This document shows, piece by piece, positions 8,565 through 16,001 of a DNA stretch of 64,000 bases. The DNA comes from Verrucomicrobiia bacterium. GTDB taxonomy: Bacteria > Verrucomicrobiota > Verrucomicrobiia > Palsa-1439. A program made the translations under genes and the position numbers. The stretch is taken from the NCBI GenBank assembly GCA_035577545.1, contig DATLVI010000004.1:62001-126000 (forward strand), given 5' to 3'. Position 1 is the first letter of the stretch, and the number at the start of each line of letters is the position of its first letter. The notes under the pieces were generated by a model, which had not been told where the DNA came from, searched no databases, and was given only the letters and a program-made list of their open reading frames with translations.

Positions 8565-8615
8565 CAAATCACTTCAGCCAACGGGCTGGCCCGCGGCTGA
8601 GTTTCGGCGTTAGGC
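8559..8615 (+). other. attC-like integron recombination site
   Basis: 57 bp beginning GACTAAC and ending GTTAGGC, complementary at 6 of 7 positions (outer R''/R' boxes), with an inner inverted pair TCAGCC (8574-8579) and GGCTGA (8595-8600) around a short GC-rich loop. The size, terminal GTTAGGC core and position over the end of a short ORF fit a compact attC. No second attC and no integrase are in the window, so it would be a lone or relic site. Confidence 0.6.
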
Positions 8616-8651
8616 GCTTTTTACGTGTTACCAGAATGGAAAGAAATCCTC

Positions 8652-9467
8652 ATGAACCCAAATAAAGCGTTGTGGGAGAAAGGCGACTTTACCGAGATTG
8701 CCGCCTTGATGCGTCAATCGGGTGAAGCAGTCGTAAAGTCTCTCGGAATAACGCCGTCGCTGCGGGTCCTGGACCTCGGCTGCGGCGATGGCACGACAGC
8801 GGTTCCCTTGGCACGCCTGGGTGCTGAAGTTGTCGGCATCGACATTGCCACGAATCTCGTTGACGCCGGGAACAAGCGCGCGGCGGAGTTGGGTCTCACC
8901 CGGCTGACATTTCAAGAGGGAGACGCGTGCAACCTGCAAGGGGTCGGCGACCATTCGTTTGATCTGACGCTTACGGTGTTCGGCGCCATGTTTGCGCCCA
9001 AGCCCTTCGACGTCGCCAGGGAGATGGTGCGGGTCACACGGCCGCGGGGTCGCATTGTGATGGGCAACTGGATACCCAACGACCCGACTTCCTTCGTCTC
9101 GCAGTTGCTCAAGGTTAGCTCGGCGTTCACGCCGCCACCGCCCGAAGGTTTCATCAGTCCGATGACCTGGGGCGTGGAATCGCACATCGTCGAGCGTTTT
9201 GGCCAGGCCGGAGTGCCCAAAGAGAAAATCTCGATGGCCAAGGACACGTTCCGCTTCATTTCCCCCGACAAGAGCCCGGCACAGGTAGTCGAATCTTTTC
9301 GACGATTCTATGGCCCGACAATGAACGCCTACGAAGCGGCCCAAAAGAACGGAAAGGCGGAGGAACTCCACCAGCAGCTTTTGGAACTGGCGCAATCAGA
9401 GAACCAGAGCGCGAACGGCGGCACTTCGATACCGGCTACCTTTTTGCGAGTGACTGTAGAGTTGTGA
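8652..9467 (+). CDS. Class I SAM-dependent methyltransferase
   Basis: 271 residues from ATG at 8652, preceded by AAGAAATCCTC (weak ribosome site); a GTG at 8625 is an alternative. SAM motif I is intact ('LRVLDLGCGDGTTAVPLARL'), followed by 'VVGIDIATNLVDAG' (motif II) and 'SFDLTLTVFGAMFAPKPFD' (motif IV), then the 'MVRVTRPRGRIVMGNW' strand. It resembles UbiE/Methyltransf_11 small-molecule methylases. The substrate is unknown. It lies directly downstream of the attC-like site, so it may belong to the same transferred segment, but no attC follows it. Confidence 0.88.
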   Translation: MNPNKALWEKGDFTEIAALMRQSGEAVVKSLGITPSLRVLDLGCGDGTTAVPLARLGAEVVGIDIATNLVDAGNKRAAELGLTRLTFQEGDACNLQGVGDHSFDLTLTVFGAMFAPKPFDVAREMVRVTRPRGRIVMGNWIPNDPTSFVSQLLKVSSAFTPPPPEGFISPMTWGVESHIVERFGQAGVPKEKISMAKDTFRFISPDKSPAQVVESFRRFYGPTMNAYEAAQKNGKAEELHQQLLELAQSENQSANGGTSIPATFLRVTVEL

Positions 9468-9561
9468 GTTCATATCTCGTGCGGGTCGGCTTCGAGGTTC
9501 GAGCAACCCGATTTCCTCCAGTTAATACTTTCATCTCCACCGGAGCGGGGCGGCTTTCCGT

Positions 9562-9925
9562 CTATCGTAAACCGATAAATTTACTGGACAGGGCGTGGCG
9601 GGAGGGGTAGAGTCGGGGAACAGAACAAATGAACTCGCAACGTCCAACGCTCAACACCCAACTTTCAAGTCTGCCTGGTGAGACCGTTACGAGTGGCAAC
9701 CCGCCCAGCGTCATTCCGGAAGGAAGAGGCGAAAGAAATGTGCCATTCTACCAAACGAACCCACCGTTTTTGTGCAGAGTTTTCTGTGCAAGCACCTATG
9801 CGGACGTTTGTTGCGATGGAAATCCGAACATTTTCTCGGTGGGTTCGTTTTGGAAAACGAACCCACCGGAGAGGCCTTTTAGAGGGGGTAACTAAGGCTT
9901 TTGAGCACGCATTTTGACCTCCATT
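9562..9925 (+). repeat. Promoter-leader repeat, copy 1
   Basis: This fills much of the 727-bp gap between the methyltransferase and the next gene. It shares, in the same order, three conserved blocks with the inverted copy at 20037-20408. First is a promoter-like block (9562-9613). Second is a block at 9741-9770 containing CCAAACGAACCCACCG. Third is a 32-bp near-perfect palindrome at 9838-9869 (15-bp arms, centre GG), followed by a GAGGGGGTAA segment and a TTTTGAC end. The stretches between blocks differ between copies. No transposase is encoded. ORFs across it look like shadows. The palindrome is not followed by a T-run. Confidence 0.75.
9585..9613 (+). promoter_or_regulatory. Sigma-70-like promoter of repeat copy 1
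   Basis: TGGACA (9585-9590) and TAGAGT (9608-9613) are separated by exactly 17 bp. The upstream AT-rich block GTAAACCGATAAATTTAC is also conserved in copy 2. Transcription from here would run through the repeat into the glycosyltransferase gene at 10194, giving a leader of about 570 bases. Confidence 0.6.
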
Positions 9926-10193
9926 TAACGTGTGAAGAGGCTGCGGGCGCTGACGCTAAGAGCCGTGAGCGAATGAAATCTTGGGGATGCTGGTTGCTAG
10001 AATGGCTGTTGGTGTCGTGGGAGACCCTTCGCTCCGCTCAGGGTGACAACCTTTGGAGAACGGTGAACGAATGAAAAACAATGGCAAGCGGAGCGCTTGT
10101 CCTACAATTTTTTCGGCGATCATAGACCGCCTCTACGGGCTGGGACTAAACCTTGAAACGGGGTGGTGGGTCAGATAGGCTGCGCGCGTAATC
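9926..10193. other. Rest of gap before the glycosyltransferase gene
   Basis: No gene is seen. It holds a small inverted repeat CAAGCG-GAG-CGCTTG (10085-10099) followed after about ten bases by a run of six T, and a CGCTCCGCTCAGGGTGACAA string around 10030 of the kind often dispersed in bacterial genomes. Neither recurs in this window. Confidence 0.4.
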
Positions 10194-11960
10194 ATGCCTT
10201 TTATCGCGGGAAAGAAATCTGAGGAGCCCGTGCCGTACCGGCCGTTCTTTGAGCGGGTGCAGGATTGGATTTTCAAGATCGATATCGCGCCGGAGTTGGG
10301 GCCGTTTCGGGTGGGGATGTTCTGTTTGTTGGCGCTATTGGTGATCCTGCTTTACACGGGGACGCAGTTTTACGGGCTGCATGACGCGGAAGCGATGGAC
10401 GCGGGGCAGTTGGCGCGCAATTTGTGGCGTGGGCGCGGATATGTGACACAAACTTTGCGGCCGTTTGAATTCCAGTACCTCAACTCGGTTGGCCGTGCGC
10501 CGCTGGATCCCAAGACGAACACGCAACCCGAATTGTGGACGCCGCCGATGTATCCGCTGGTGTTGTCGGCGGTGTTCCATGTGCTGACGCCGAATTTCGA
10601 TATTTCCGGGAACGTGCGGACGCTGGCGGCGGACCGCGTGGTGATGATGGTGGGCTGGGTGCTGTACCTGGTGGGGATGGTGTTGCTGTACCTGCTGGCG
10701 CGCGAGATGTTCGATCATCGCGTGGCGACGATGAGCGTGTTTATGTACCTGTTCTGCAACCCCCTGCTGGAGGCGGCCATCTCGGGGGTATCGTGGGGGT
10801 TGATGTCGGTACTTTTTCTGCTGACGGCGTATGCGGTGTTCAAGGCGGAGAAGTGGCAGGCGGGAGGTCGGTCGGCGCGGTGGGTTTACGGGGCGCTGGC
10901 GGTGAGTGCGCTCGCGGTGGGGTTGGGGACGCTGACGCGGTATGCGTTCGCCTCGGTGCTGGTACCGCTGCTTATCTATGTGGGCGTTTCCTTTCCGAAG
11001 CAGTGGCGGGCGAAATGCGGACTGTGTCTGCTGGTGTTTGTGTTGGTGCTGGCGCCCTGGGTGGCACGGAACTGGGCGGTCTCGCAGACGCTGTTTGGAT
11101 TGAGCCGATTCGAGATGCTGGAGGGAGTGGGGTTGGGAACGGCGAGCGAGATCAAGGCGGGGCAGGTGCAGCGGACGTACACGGGAGAACTGCCGAAGTT
11201 CAAGTTTCGCCAGCAGTTGCGGCGTACGTTGATCAACGCGCGGCAGATGTATGAAGTGGTGCTCAAGGACGTCGGGTCGAATTACCTGATTGTTTTCTTT
11301 TTCGTGGGCCTGATGCACCGGTTTCGGCAGGAAGAAGTGTTCCGGCTGCGCCGGTTCGTTTTTTGGACGCTGCTGATGGCGATCGTCTGGTTGAGCGTGG
11401 TGGGGCCGCCGAAGCGGAACTTTTTGACGGTGTTTATGCCGTTGCTCATCGTGTACGGCGTGGCGTTTTTTTACGTGATGTTCGAGCGGCTGCAATTTCG
11501 GACGCGGCTGACGCGAACGGGCGTGATCGGTTTTTTTGCGGTCTTCAATTCGTTGCCATTCCTCTTTATGTTGTTGCCGCCATCGACGACGGTCCCGTAT
11601 CCGCCCTACGATGGCGGCGTGGTGACGGCGCTGGGAAGGGCCTTCGGGGAGGAAGAAGTGTTGGTGAGCGACATTCCGTGGGCGGTGGCGTGGTACGCGG
11701 ACCGGTCGGCGATCTGGGAACCGTTTGAGGAGAAAGATTTCCTGCTGATCAATGACAATGTAAAACTGGTGTCGGGAATCTACCTGACCCAGGAGACGTT
11801 GCTGCAGCAAAAAGTATTGGACATGGTGTCCGGCTATCAGCGCTATTGGATCCAGATGTTTGACCTGCAACGGTTCCCGCCAAGGGACTTTCCCCTGCAG
11901 TTTACCCGGCCGCTCACGCCGGACGGACAACAGGTCTTAATCAGCAATCGGCGCCGCTGA
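10194..11960 (+). CDS. GT39/ArnT-like membrane glycosyltransferase
   Basis: 588 residues with a cytoplasmic N-terminus and about ten hydrophobic segments. The first periplasmic loop carries 'GLHDAEAMDAGQLARNLWRG', the acidic motif of GT-C enzymes that use polyprenyl-phosphate sugars. The C-terminal soluble part ('LVSDIPWAVAWYADRSAIW') is common in this family in the PVC group. It would transfer a lipid-linked sugar on the outer side of the inner membrane. The acceptor is unknown. The exosortase gene follows 64 bp later on the same strand, suggesting a link to envelope or exopolysaccharide assembly. It is probably transcribed with the long repeat-derived leader upstream. Confidence 0.78.
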   Translation: MPFIAGKKSEEPVPYRPFFERVQDWIFKIDIAPELGPFRVGMFCLLALLVILLYTGTQFYGLHDAEAMDAGQLARNLWRGRGYVTQTLRPFEFQYLNSVGRAPLDPKTNTQPELWTPPMYPLVLSAVFHVLTPNFDISGNVRTLAADRVVMMVGWVLYLVGMVLLYLLAREMFDHRVATMSVFMYLFCNPLLEAAISGVSWGLMSVLFLLTAYAVFKAEKWQAGGRSARWVYGALAVSALAVGLGTLTRYAFASVLVPLLIYVGVSFPKQWRAKCGLCLLVFVLVLAPWVARNWAVSQTLFGLSRFEMLEGVGLGTASEIKAGQVQRTYTGELPKFKFRQQLRRTLINARQMYEVVLKDVGSNYLIVFFFVGLMHRFRQEEVFRLRRFVFWTLLMAIVWLSVVGPPKRNFLTVFMPLLIVYGVAFFYVMFERLQFRTRLTRTGVIGFFAVFNSLPFLFMLLPPSTTVPYPPYDGGVVTALGRAFGEEEVLVSDIPWAVAWYADRSAIWEPFEEKDFLLINDNVKLVSGIYLTQETLLQQKVLDMVSGYQRYWIQMFDLQRFPPRDFPLQFTRPLTPDGQQVLISNRRR

Positions 11961-12024
11961 GTAGTGTGCCCGTGGGAGGTTTGACTTTCATCTTCTACGG
12001 GCTCAATGTATCGGGCGAGTTTGC

Positions 12025-13035
12025 ATGAGTTTGTCCGACTTGAAACGATTGTTGGGCCTGCCCGGCGCGACCGATGGCGTTGGATCCATTGCGTTTCCCA
12101 CCGACCCCGAGGAGCGGCGGCGCTGGATCCTGATCGGCGTGATGGGGGCCATTGTTTTTTACGCGTACTTCATCAGCAAGACTTGTACGTCCGGCGTGAC
12201 GCCGCTCTCGCTCTTTGGGTGGTTGTGGGTGTATTGGGGACGCGGCGCGGACTACGCGCATGGTTACGTGGTGCCGGTGGTCGCGGCCGGTCTGTTTGGG
12301 TGGAAGTGGCGGAGAAGGCTGCACAGTGTGCCGTTGAGCACGGCGAACAGCGGCTTGGCGGTGATCCTGGCAGGGGTGACGATCTACTGGATTGGCGTCA
12401 AAGCAGCCAATCCGCGTCTCGTGGCCGGCTCATTGGTGGTCTTGATCTTCGGGCTGATTTTGTATCTTGCGGGTTGGGACTGGGCCAGGGAACTTTGGTT
12501 TCCGTGCGCGTTCCTGTTGTTCATGATCCCGTTGAATTTTTTGGAGCAATACGTCTCCTTTCCGCTGCGGGTCTTCGTGGCGCAGGTCTCCACCGCGTTG
12601 TTGAACGCGCTGGGCCAGAATGTTTATCGTGAAGGAACAGGCATATATTCCACGGTCAATCGGTTCCTGCCGTTGGAGGTGGCGGATCCGTGCAGCGGGA
12701 TTCGCTCGCTCATGGCGTTGATGGCGCTGACATCGCTGTACGGGTACATTGCGATGGATCAGACTTGGAAGAAATGGGTGCTATTCCTCTCCAGCATCCC
12801 GCTGGCCGTGGTGGGCAATCTGGCGCGAATCACCACGGTGGCCCTCGTCGCCCAGGGTTTCGGCCAGGATTGGGCGATGAAAATCTACCACGATTACTCC
12901 GGTTATATCGTGTTCAGCCTGGCAATACTGTGCATGATCGGGTTGGGGGCGATGCTCAATATCGATTACCGCGAGCTGATTCACCGCTGGACTGAGGAAG
13001 ATGTCCGTCCACCACGTTCTGTCCGCAAGCGGTAA
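12025..13035 (+). CDS. Exosortase (EpsH/XrtA-like)
   Basis: 336-residue polytopic membrane protein with the exosortase catalytic triad: Cys223 in 'VADPCSGIRSLMAL', Arg268 in 'VGNLARITTV' and His289 in 'KIYHDYSGYIVF'. Exosortases are membrane transpeptidases that process PEP-CTERM-type sorting tails on exported proteins, often next to exopolysaccharide genes. There is no fused EpsI domain. No protein in this window has a clear PEP-CTERM tail, so its substrates are elsewhere or have a divergent signal. It follows the glycosyltransferase and precedes the beta-barrel gene, both plausible partners in envelope polysaccharide work. Confidence 0.9.
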   Translation: MSLSDLKRLLGLPGATDGVGSIAFPTDPEERRRWILIGVMGAIVFYAYFISKTCTSGVTPLSLFGWLWVYWGRGADYAHGYVVPVVAAGLFGWKWRRRLHSVPLSTANSGLAVILAGVTIYWIGVKAANPRLVAGSLVVLIFGLILYLAGWDWARELWFPCAFLLFMIPLNFLEQYVSFPLRVFVAQVSTALLNALGQNVYREGTGIYSTVNRFLPLEVADPCSGIRSLMALMALTSLYGYIAMDQTWKKWVLFLSSIPLAVVGNLARITTVALVAQGFGQDWAMKIYHDYSGYIVFSLAILCMIGLGAMLNIDYRELIHRWTEEDVRPPRSVRKR

Positions 13036-13082
13036 CCAGTAACCACTACCTTCTATCGGTGACGCGCGAGCCGCCTTTTTTA

Positions 13083-13111
13083 TTTACAGTGAGTGGGTAG
13101 GCAGATAACAT
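13083..13111 (+). promoter_or_regulatory. Sigma-70-like promoter upstream of the beta-barrel gene
   Basis: TTTACA (13083-13088) and TAACAT (13106-13111) are separated by 17 bp in the short gap after the exosortase gene. The predicted start point is about 65 bases before the ATG at 13184, with a small TCGCC/GGCGA hairpin in the leader. Confidence 0.55.
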
Positions 13112-13183
13112 GCGCGCCAGTCTTTTTGTCGCCGTGAGGGCGATTTGAAACGCCACAGTATTGCGCACGCCACCTAACAGGGA

Positions 13184-14374
13184 ATGAGACAGCACCACAG
13201 ACTCCGGCGCAGCGTTGCCTTCTGGCTCTGGGTTTTGTGGGTGTTGGCGGTAGCTTATCCGGCCATGGCCCAAAACTTATTGGTGGGCCCTTTCCGTCTG
13301 AACATGGGTTTTACCGCTGGCGCGGATTTCCGGGACAACGCGAACCTCAGTGAGAACCACCCGAAGGCCGATGTGCTGCTCAGCGTCGGGCCGACCCTGT
13401 CGGGCGGCGTCTTCCTGCCTTTTGCCGGCGGCGAAGAATTCACGCTAACCATGGCGGCGACGTACAGCCATTCGCTGACGGGAGCTCAATCGGACAGCTT
13501 TGGCGCGCCATTGAATGCGTCGTTGGTCCTGCCCATCTACGTGGCGGAATGGAACGTGGTTTTGTCGGACAGCTTCAGCTTCGAAAATGACCCCCTTGAC
13601 AGTACATTCGCGGTGAACCGAACCCGCGTGACGGAGTATTCGAATATCGCCTCGGCCAGCGCCACGCGCCAACTGGGGAAATTCTCCACGACCTTCGCGG
13701 CGCAACGCACGGATGATATTTTCCCCAGCGATACTTCGCAGGAGGAAACCGATTACCAGTTTTCGTTTACGCCGGCCTATTTTTTTCGAGAAGGCTATTC
13801 GGTCTTCGTCAGAAACACGTACGGGATCAGCTACCTTGTCGATCCCACCTTGCGCGACTCCCACGGTTATTCGAGCCAACTTGGGTTGAATGGGCAGATC
13901 ACGAAAAGCTTGAACGGCACTGTCAGCCTGGGTTGGTCGCATCTGGAACTGGACGCGACCAAGACAAATGGAGTCGACCACATCGACGGCGTAAGCTCCC
14001 AGATCGCGGTGAACTATATGCACCCGTTGCGTCCGAATACGACGCACACGCTGACATTTTTCCACGATCCGGGTATCACGCTTGGATTGAAGAATTCGAG
14101 CATCACGGAAGCCACTGGCGTCAACTACACAATCGCCCATCGGCTGAACCGGTACATGACGCTTGCGCCCTCGGTCGGCTGGACCCATCTTGAATCCCTC
14201 AGCGGAAGCCAGGAGATTGCGGACCTGATCGTGGTCGGTTTCAGTTTGCAACGGCAGTTCACGAAGAAATTGACCGGGTCTTTTGCTTACCGGTACCAGA
14301 CGCGAAATTCGAACCTCAGCGGCCAGAGTTACGATGTGAATGAGGTGACGGTCAACCTTAACTACACATTCTAG
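13184..14374 (+). CDS. Outer-membrane beta-barrel protein (exopolysaccharide/PEP-CTERM-associated type)
   Basis: 396 residues. A long signal peptide ('FWLWVLWVLAVAYPAMAQ') is followed by alternating hydrophobic/polar beta strands with frequent aromatic ends, and the chain ends in '...NEVTVNLNYTF', a classic outer-membrane strand with terminal Phe. The 'GFTAGADFRDNANLSENH' opening resembles beta-barrel proteins annotated beside exosortase and EPS genes (TIGR03016-like); this is from memory. It could be a porin-like export channel for polysaccharide. It sits 148 bp after the exosortase gene and has its own promoter-like sequence. Confidence 0.75.
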   Translation: MRQHHRLRRSVAFWLWVLWVLAVAYPAMAQNLLVGPFRLNMGFTAGADFRDNANLSENHPKADVLLSVGPTLSGGVFLPFAGGEEFTLTMAATYSHSLTGAQSDSFGAPLNASLVLPIYVAEWNVVLSDSFSFENDPLDSTFAVNRTRVTEYSNIASASATRQLGKFSTTFAAQRTDDIFPSDTSQEETDYQFSFTPAYFFREGYSVFVRNTYGISYLVDPTLRDSHGYSSQLGLNGQITKSLNGTVSLGWSHLELDATKTNGVDHIDGVSSQIAVNYMHPLRPNTTHTLTFFHDPGITLGLKNSSITEATGVNYTIAHRLNRYMTLAPSVGWTHLESLSGSQEIADLIVVGFSLQRQFTKKLTGSFAYRYQTRNSNLSGQSYDVNEVTVNLNYTF

Positions 14375-14459
14375 GTACGCCACGCCTGTTTTTCGCAAAA
14401 TAATCGTTTTACATTCCCGCAATTTCTGTTCTAAGCTAGTATGCGCTTGGAGAAAGATG

Positions 14460-14498
14460 GCCCCGGGCACCTTCGGGGCACACCTCGCGTCCGCGAGG
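14460..14498 (+). promoter_or_regulatory. Two adjacent stem-loops in the leader of the DUF4912 gene
   Basis: Stem 1 pairs GCCCCG (14460-14465) with CGGGGC (14474-14479). Stem 2 pairs CCTCGC (14483-14488) with GCGAGG (14493-14498) around a 4-base loop. Stem 2 ends two bases before the strong ribosome site AGGAGGAAGG. Structure this close to the ribosome site could gate translation. No known riboswitch class was recognised. Confidence 0.5.
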
Positions 14499-14515
14499 CA
14501 GGAGGAAGGCGTACC

Positions 14516-15925
14516 ATGAAGATGGCAGACTTACTGGCGAAAACAAAAACTGATTTACTGAAAATTGCTCAACGGCATGGCTTGCGGGGCGTGTCCACGC
14601 TCAAGAAGGAAGAGCTAGCCGACAAAATTCATCAGGCCCAGCGGCGCTTCAAAGGGCCAACGACCAAGCAGCCGCTGGGTGCCAGCACTGTCGCCCGCAC
14701 GGTTGCTGACGCCGTCAAACGCCGCGCGGTTCGCAAACATGCCACGGAAGCAGCCGCTCCCACAAAGGCCCCTGCTGCAGCCCGGACGCAGGCAATACGA
14801 CCGGTACGGCGCGCCAAAGTCGTCTCAAAGTCCAGGCCTGTGGAAATCGAGGCGGGGGAGGCAAGCCACCCATCTGCCGAGCTTTCCGCCCACAAATTCG
14901 ATGTCGCGCCGGTGTCACCGCCACCGCGGCAGGTCTTTCAGGAGGAGCACCTGGGTGAATTGCCCGATGCGTACGGCACTGGCCATCTCTTTCTCACGGC
15001 GCGCGATCCACACTGGCTCTATGTCTACTGGGATCTCAACTGGCAGCAGATGGCTGACTTCCGCGGCCAGGCCGCCGACGGCCGTTTGCTCCTGCGGATC
15101 TTCGAGAAGAACCACGCGGATCCGTTTCAGGTGCTGACGCTCGGTCACGAGTCGCGCAATTGGTACATCCCCGTCAACAAGGCTGCAACCACGTACCGCG
15201 CCGAACTCGGTTTCTGGCGGCATGACGGCCAGTTTCACGCGGTCAGTCATTCGCGCGAGACCACCACGCCGCCCGATGCGATTTCGCCCGATACGACGGC
15301 ACGGTTCGCCACCATTCCGATCGATATTTCGTTCCACGAACTCTTTGAGATCATTCGCGGACACATGCGCGAGGGCGAGGCCCTGGCCGAGGCGCTGCAT
15401 CGCCTGCAACTCGCGGGGTTCCGTTTCCCGTTCAAACTCGGGTTGGAGCTTGGCCCTTGGACCGCGGACCAAGCCGCCGAGTTGGAACGCATCCTCGGTG
15501 GCGATCTGTTCCGCCGCATCCAGATGGGATCGTTCGAGATTACGGAATGGCTGCGCCGCCGTTTACAGGAGGAACTCAGCTCGGGATTGTCCAGCGGATT
15601 TAGCCCGTCAGGTTCGAGCTGGTCCGGCGCGCCGCAGAAGGGGTTCTGGTTCGCGGTGAATGCCGAGTTGATCATTTACGGCGCGACGGAACCGACGGCG
15701 AAGGTTACGATCGACGGCAAGCCAGTGAAGTTGCGCAGCGACGGGACCTTCTCATTCCAGTACGCGTTCCCGGACGGCCAGTACAAATTGCCGGTTGTGG
15801 CCATCTCGGCCGCAGGTGACGACCAGCGTGCGGTGCAACTGACCTTCGAACGCCAGAGCCGCACGAAAGGCGAGGTGGGCAAGGTCAAACAGCCGGCGCA
15901 CCTCAAGTCGCCCGCCGCCGCGTGA
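14516..15925 (+). CDS. DUF4912 protein with N-terminal Rho-N/SAP-like domain
   Basis: 469 residues from ATG at 14516, which has a strong AGGAGG site; an ATG at 14441 lies upstream of the leader hairpins and is unlikely. Residues 1-45 ('LLAKTKTDLLKIAQRHGL') are a Rho-N-like three-helix unit usually linked to nucleic-acid contact. A basic, alanine-rich linker follows. DUF4912 begins near residue 155 ('ELPDAYGTGHLFLTARDPHW' followed by 'LYVYWDLNWQQM') and extends through a carbohydrate-module-like sheet. The C-terminal 90 residues contain a second small beta domain. DUF4912 genes often sit beside GH57 genes, as here, so a role in glycogen or other alpha-glucan metabolism is inferred. Confidence 0.8.
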   Translation: MKMADLLAKTKTDLLKIAQRHGLRGVSTLKKEELADKIHQAQRRFKGPTTKQPLGASTVARTVADAVKRRAVRKHATEAAAPTKAPAAARTQAIRPVRRAKVVSKSRPVEIEAGEASHPSAELSAHKFDVAPVSPPPRQVFQEEHLGELPDAYGTGHLFLTARDPHWLYVYWDLNWQQMADFRGQAADGRLLLRIFEKNHADPFQVLTLGHESRNWYIPVNKAATTYRAELGFWRHDGQFHAVSHSRETTTPPDAISPDTTARFATIPIDISFHELFEIIRGHMREGEALAEALHRLQLAGFRFPFKLGLELGPWTADQAAELERILGGDLFRRIQMGSFEITEWLRRRLQEELSSGLSSGFSPSGSSWSGAPQKGFWFAVNAELIIYGATEPTAKVTIDGKPVKLRSDGTFSFQYAFPDGQYKLPVVAISAAGDDQRAVQLTFERQSRTKGEVGKVKQPAHLKSPAAA

Positions 15926-16001
15926 TGCTTCCCGCAGCGCGTCATTTGAGACAAGTCGCGGCAGCCCGATCCGAAACGAAACGCCGAAAGGAGTTTTGCC
16001 A

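Noticed and set aside
9490-9530. GGTTCGAGCAACCC as a possible tRNA T-arm
   Set aside because: No acceptor, D or anticodon arms could be placed around it.
9838-9869. Palindrome of repeat copy 1 as an intrinsic terminator
   Set aside because: The stem is strong, but no T-run follows on either strand, and the same unit carries a promoter pointing through it.
9629-9917. Two overlapping short ORFs (88 and 79 codons) in repeat copy 1
   Set aside because: Frames are set by the repeat itself; they contain 'KTNPP'/'KRTHR'-type strings read from the palindrome and lack ribosome sites or conservation between the copies.
10335-11930. 531-codon open frame on the minus strand opposite the glycosyltransferase gene
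   Set aside because: Composition is extremely rich in His, Arg, Gln and Pro with no domain, as expected for the shadow of a GC-rich, Leu/Val-rich membrane protein gene.
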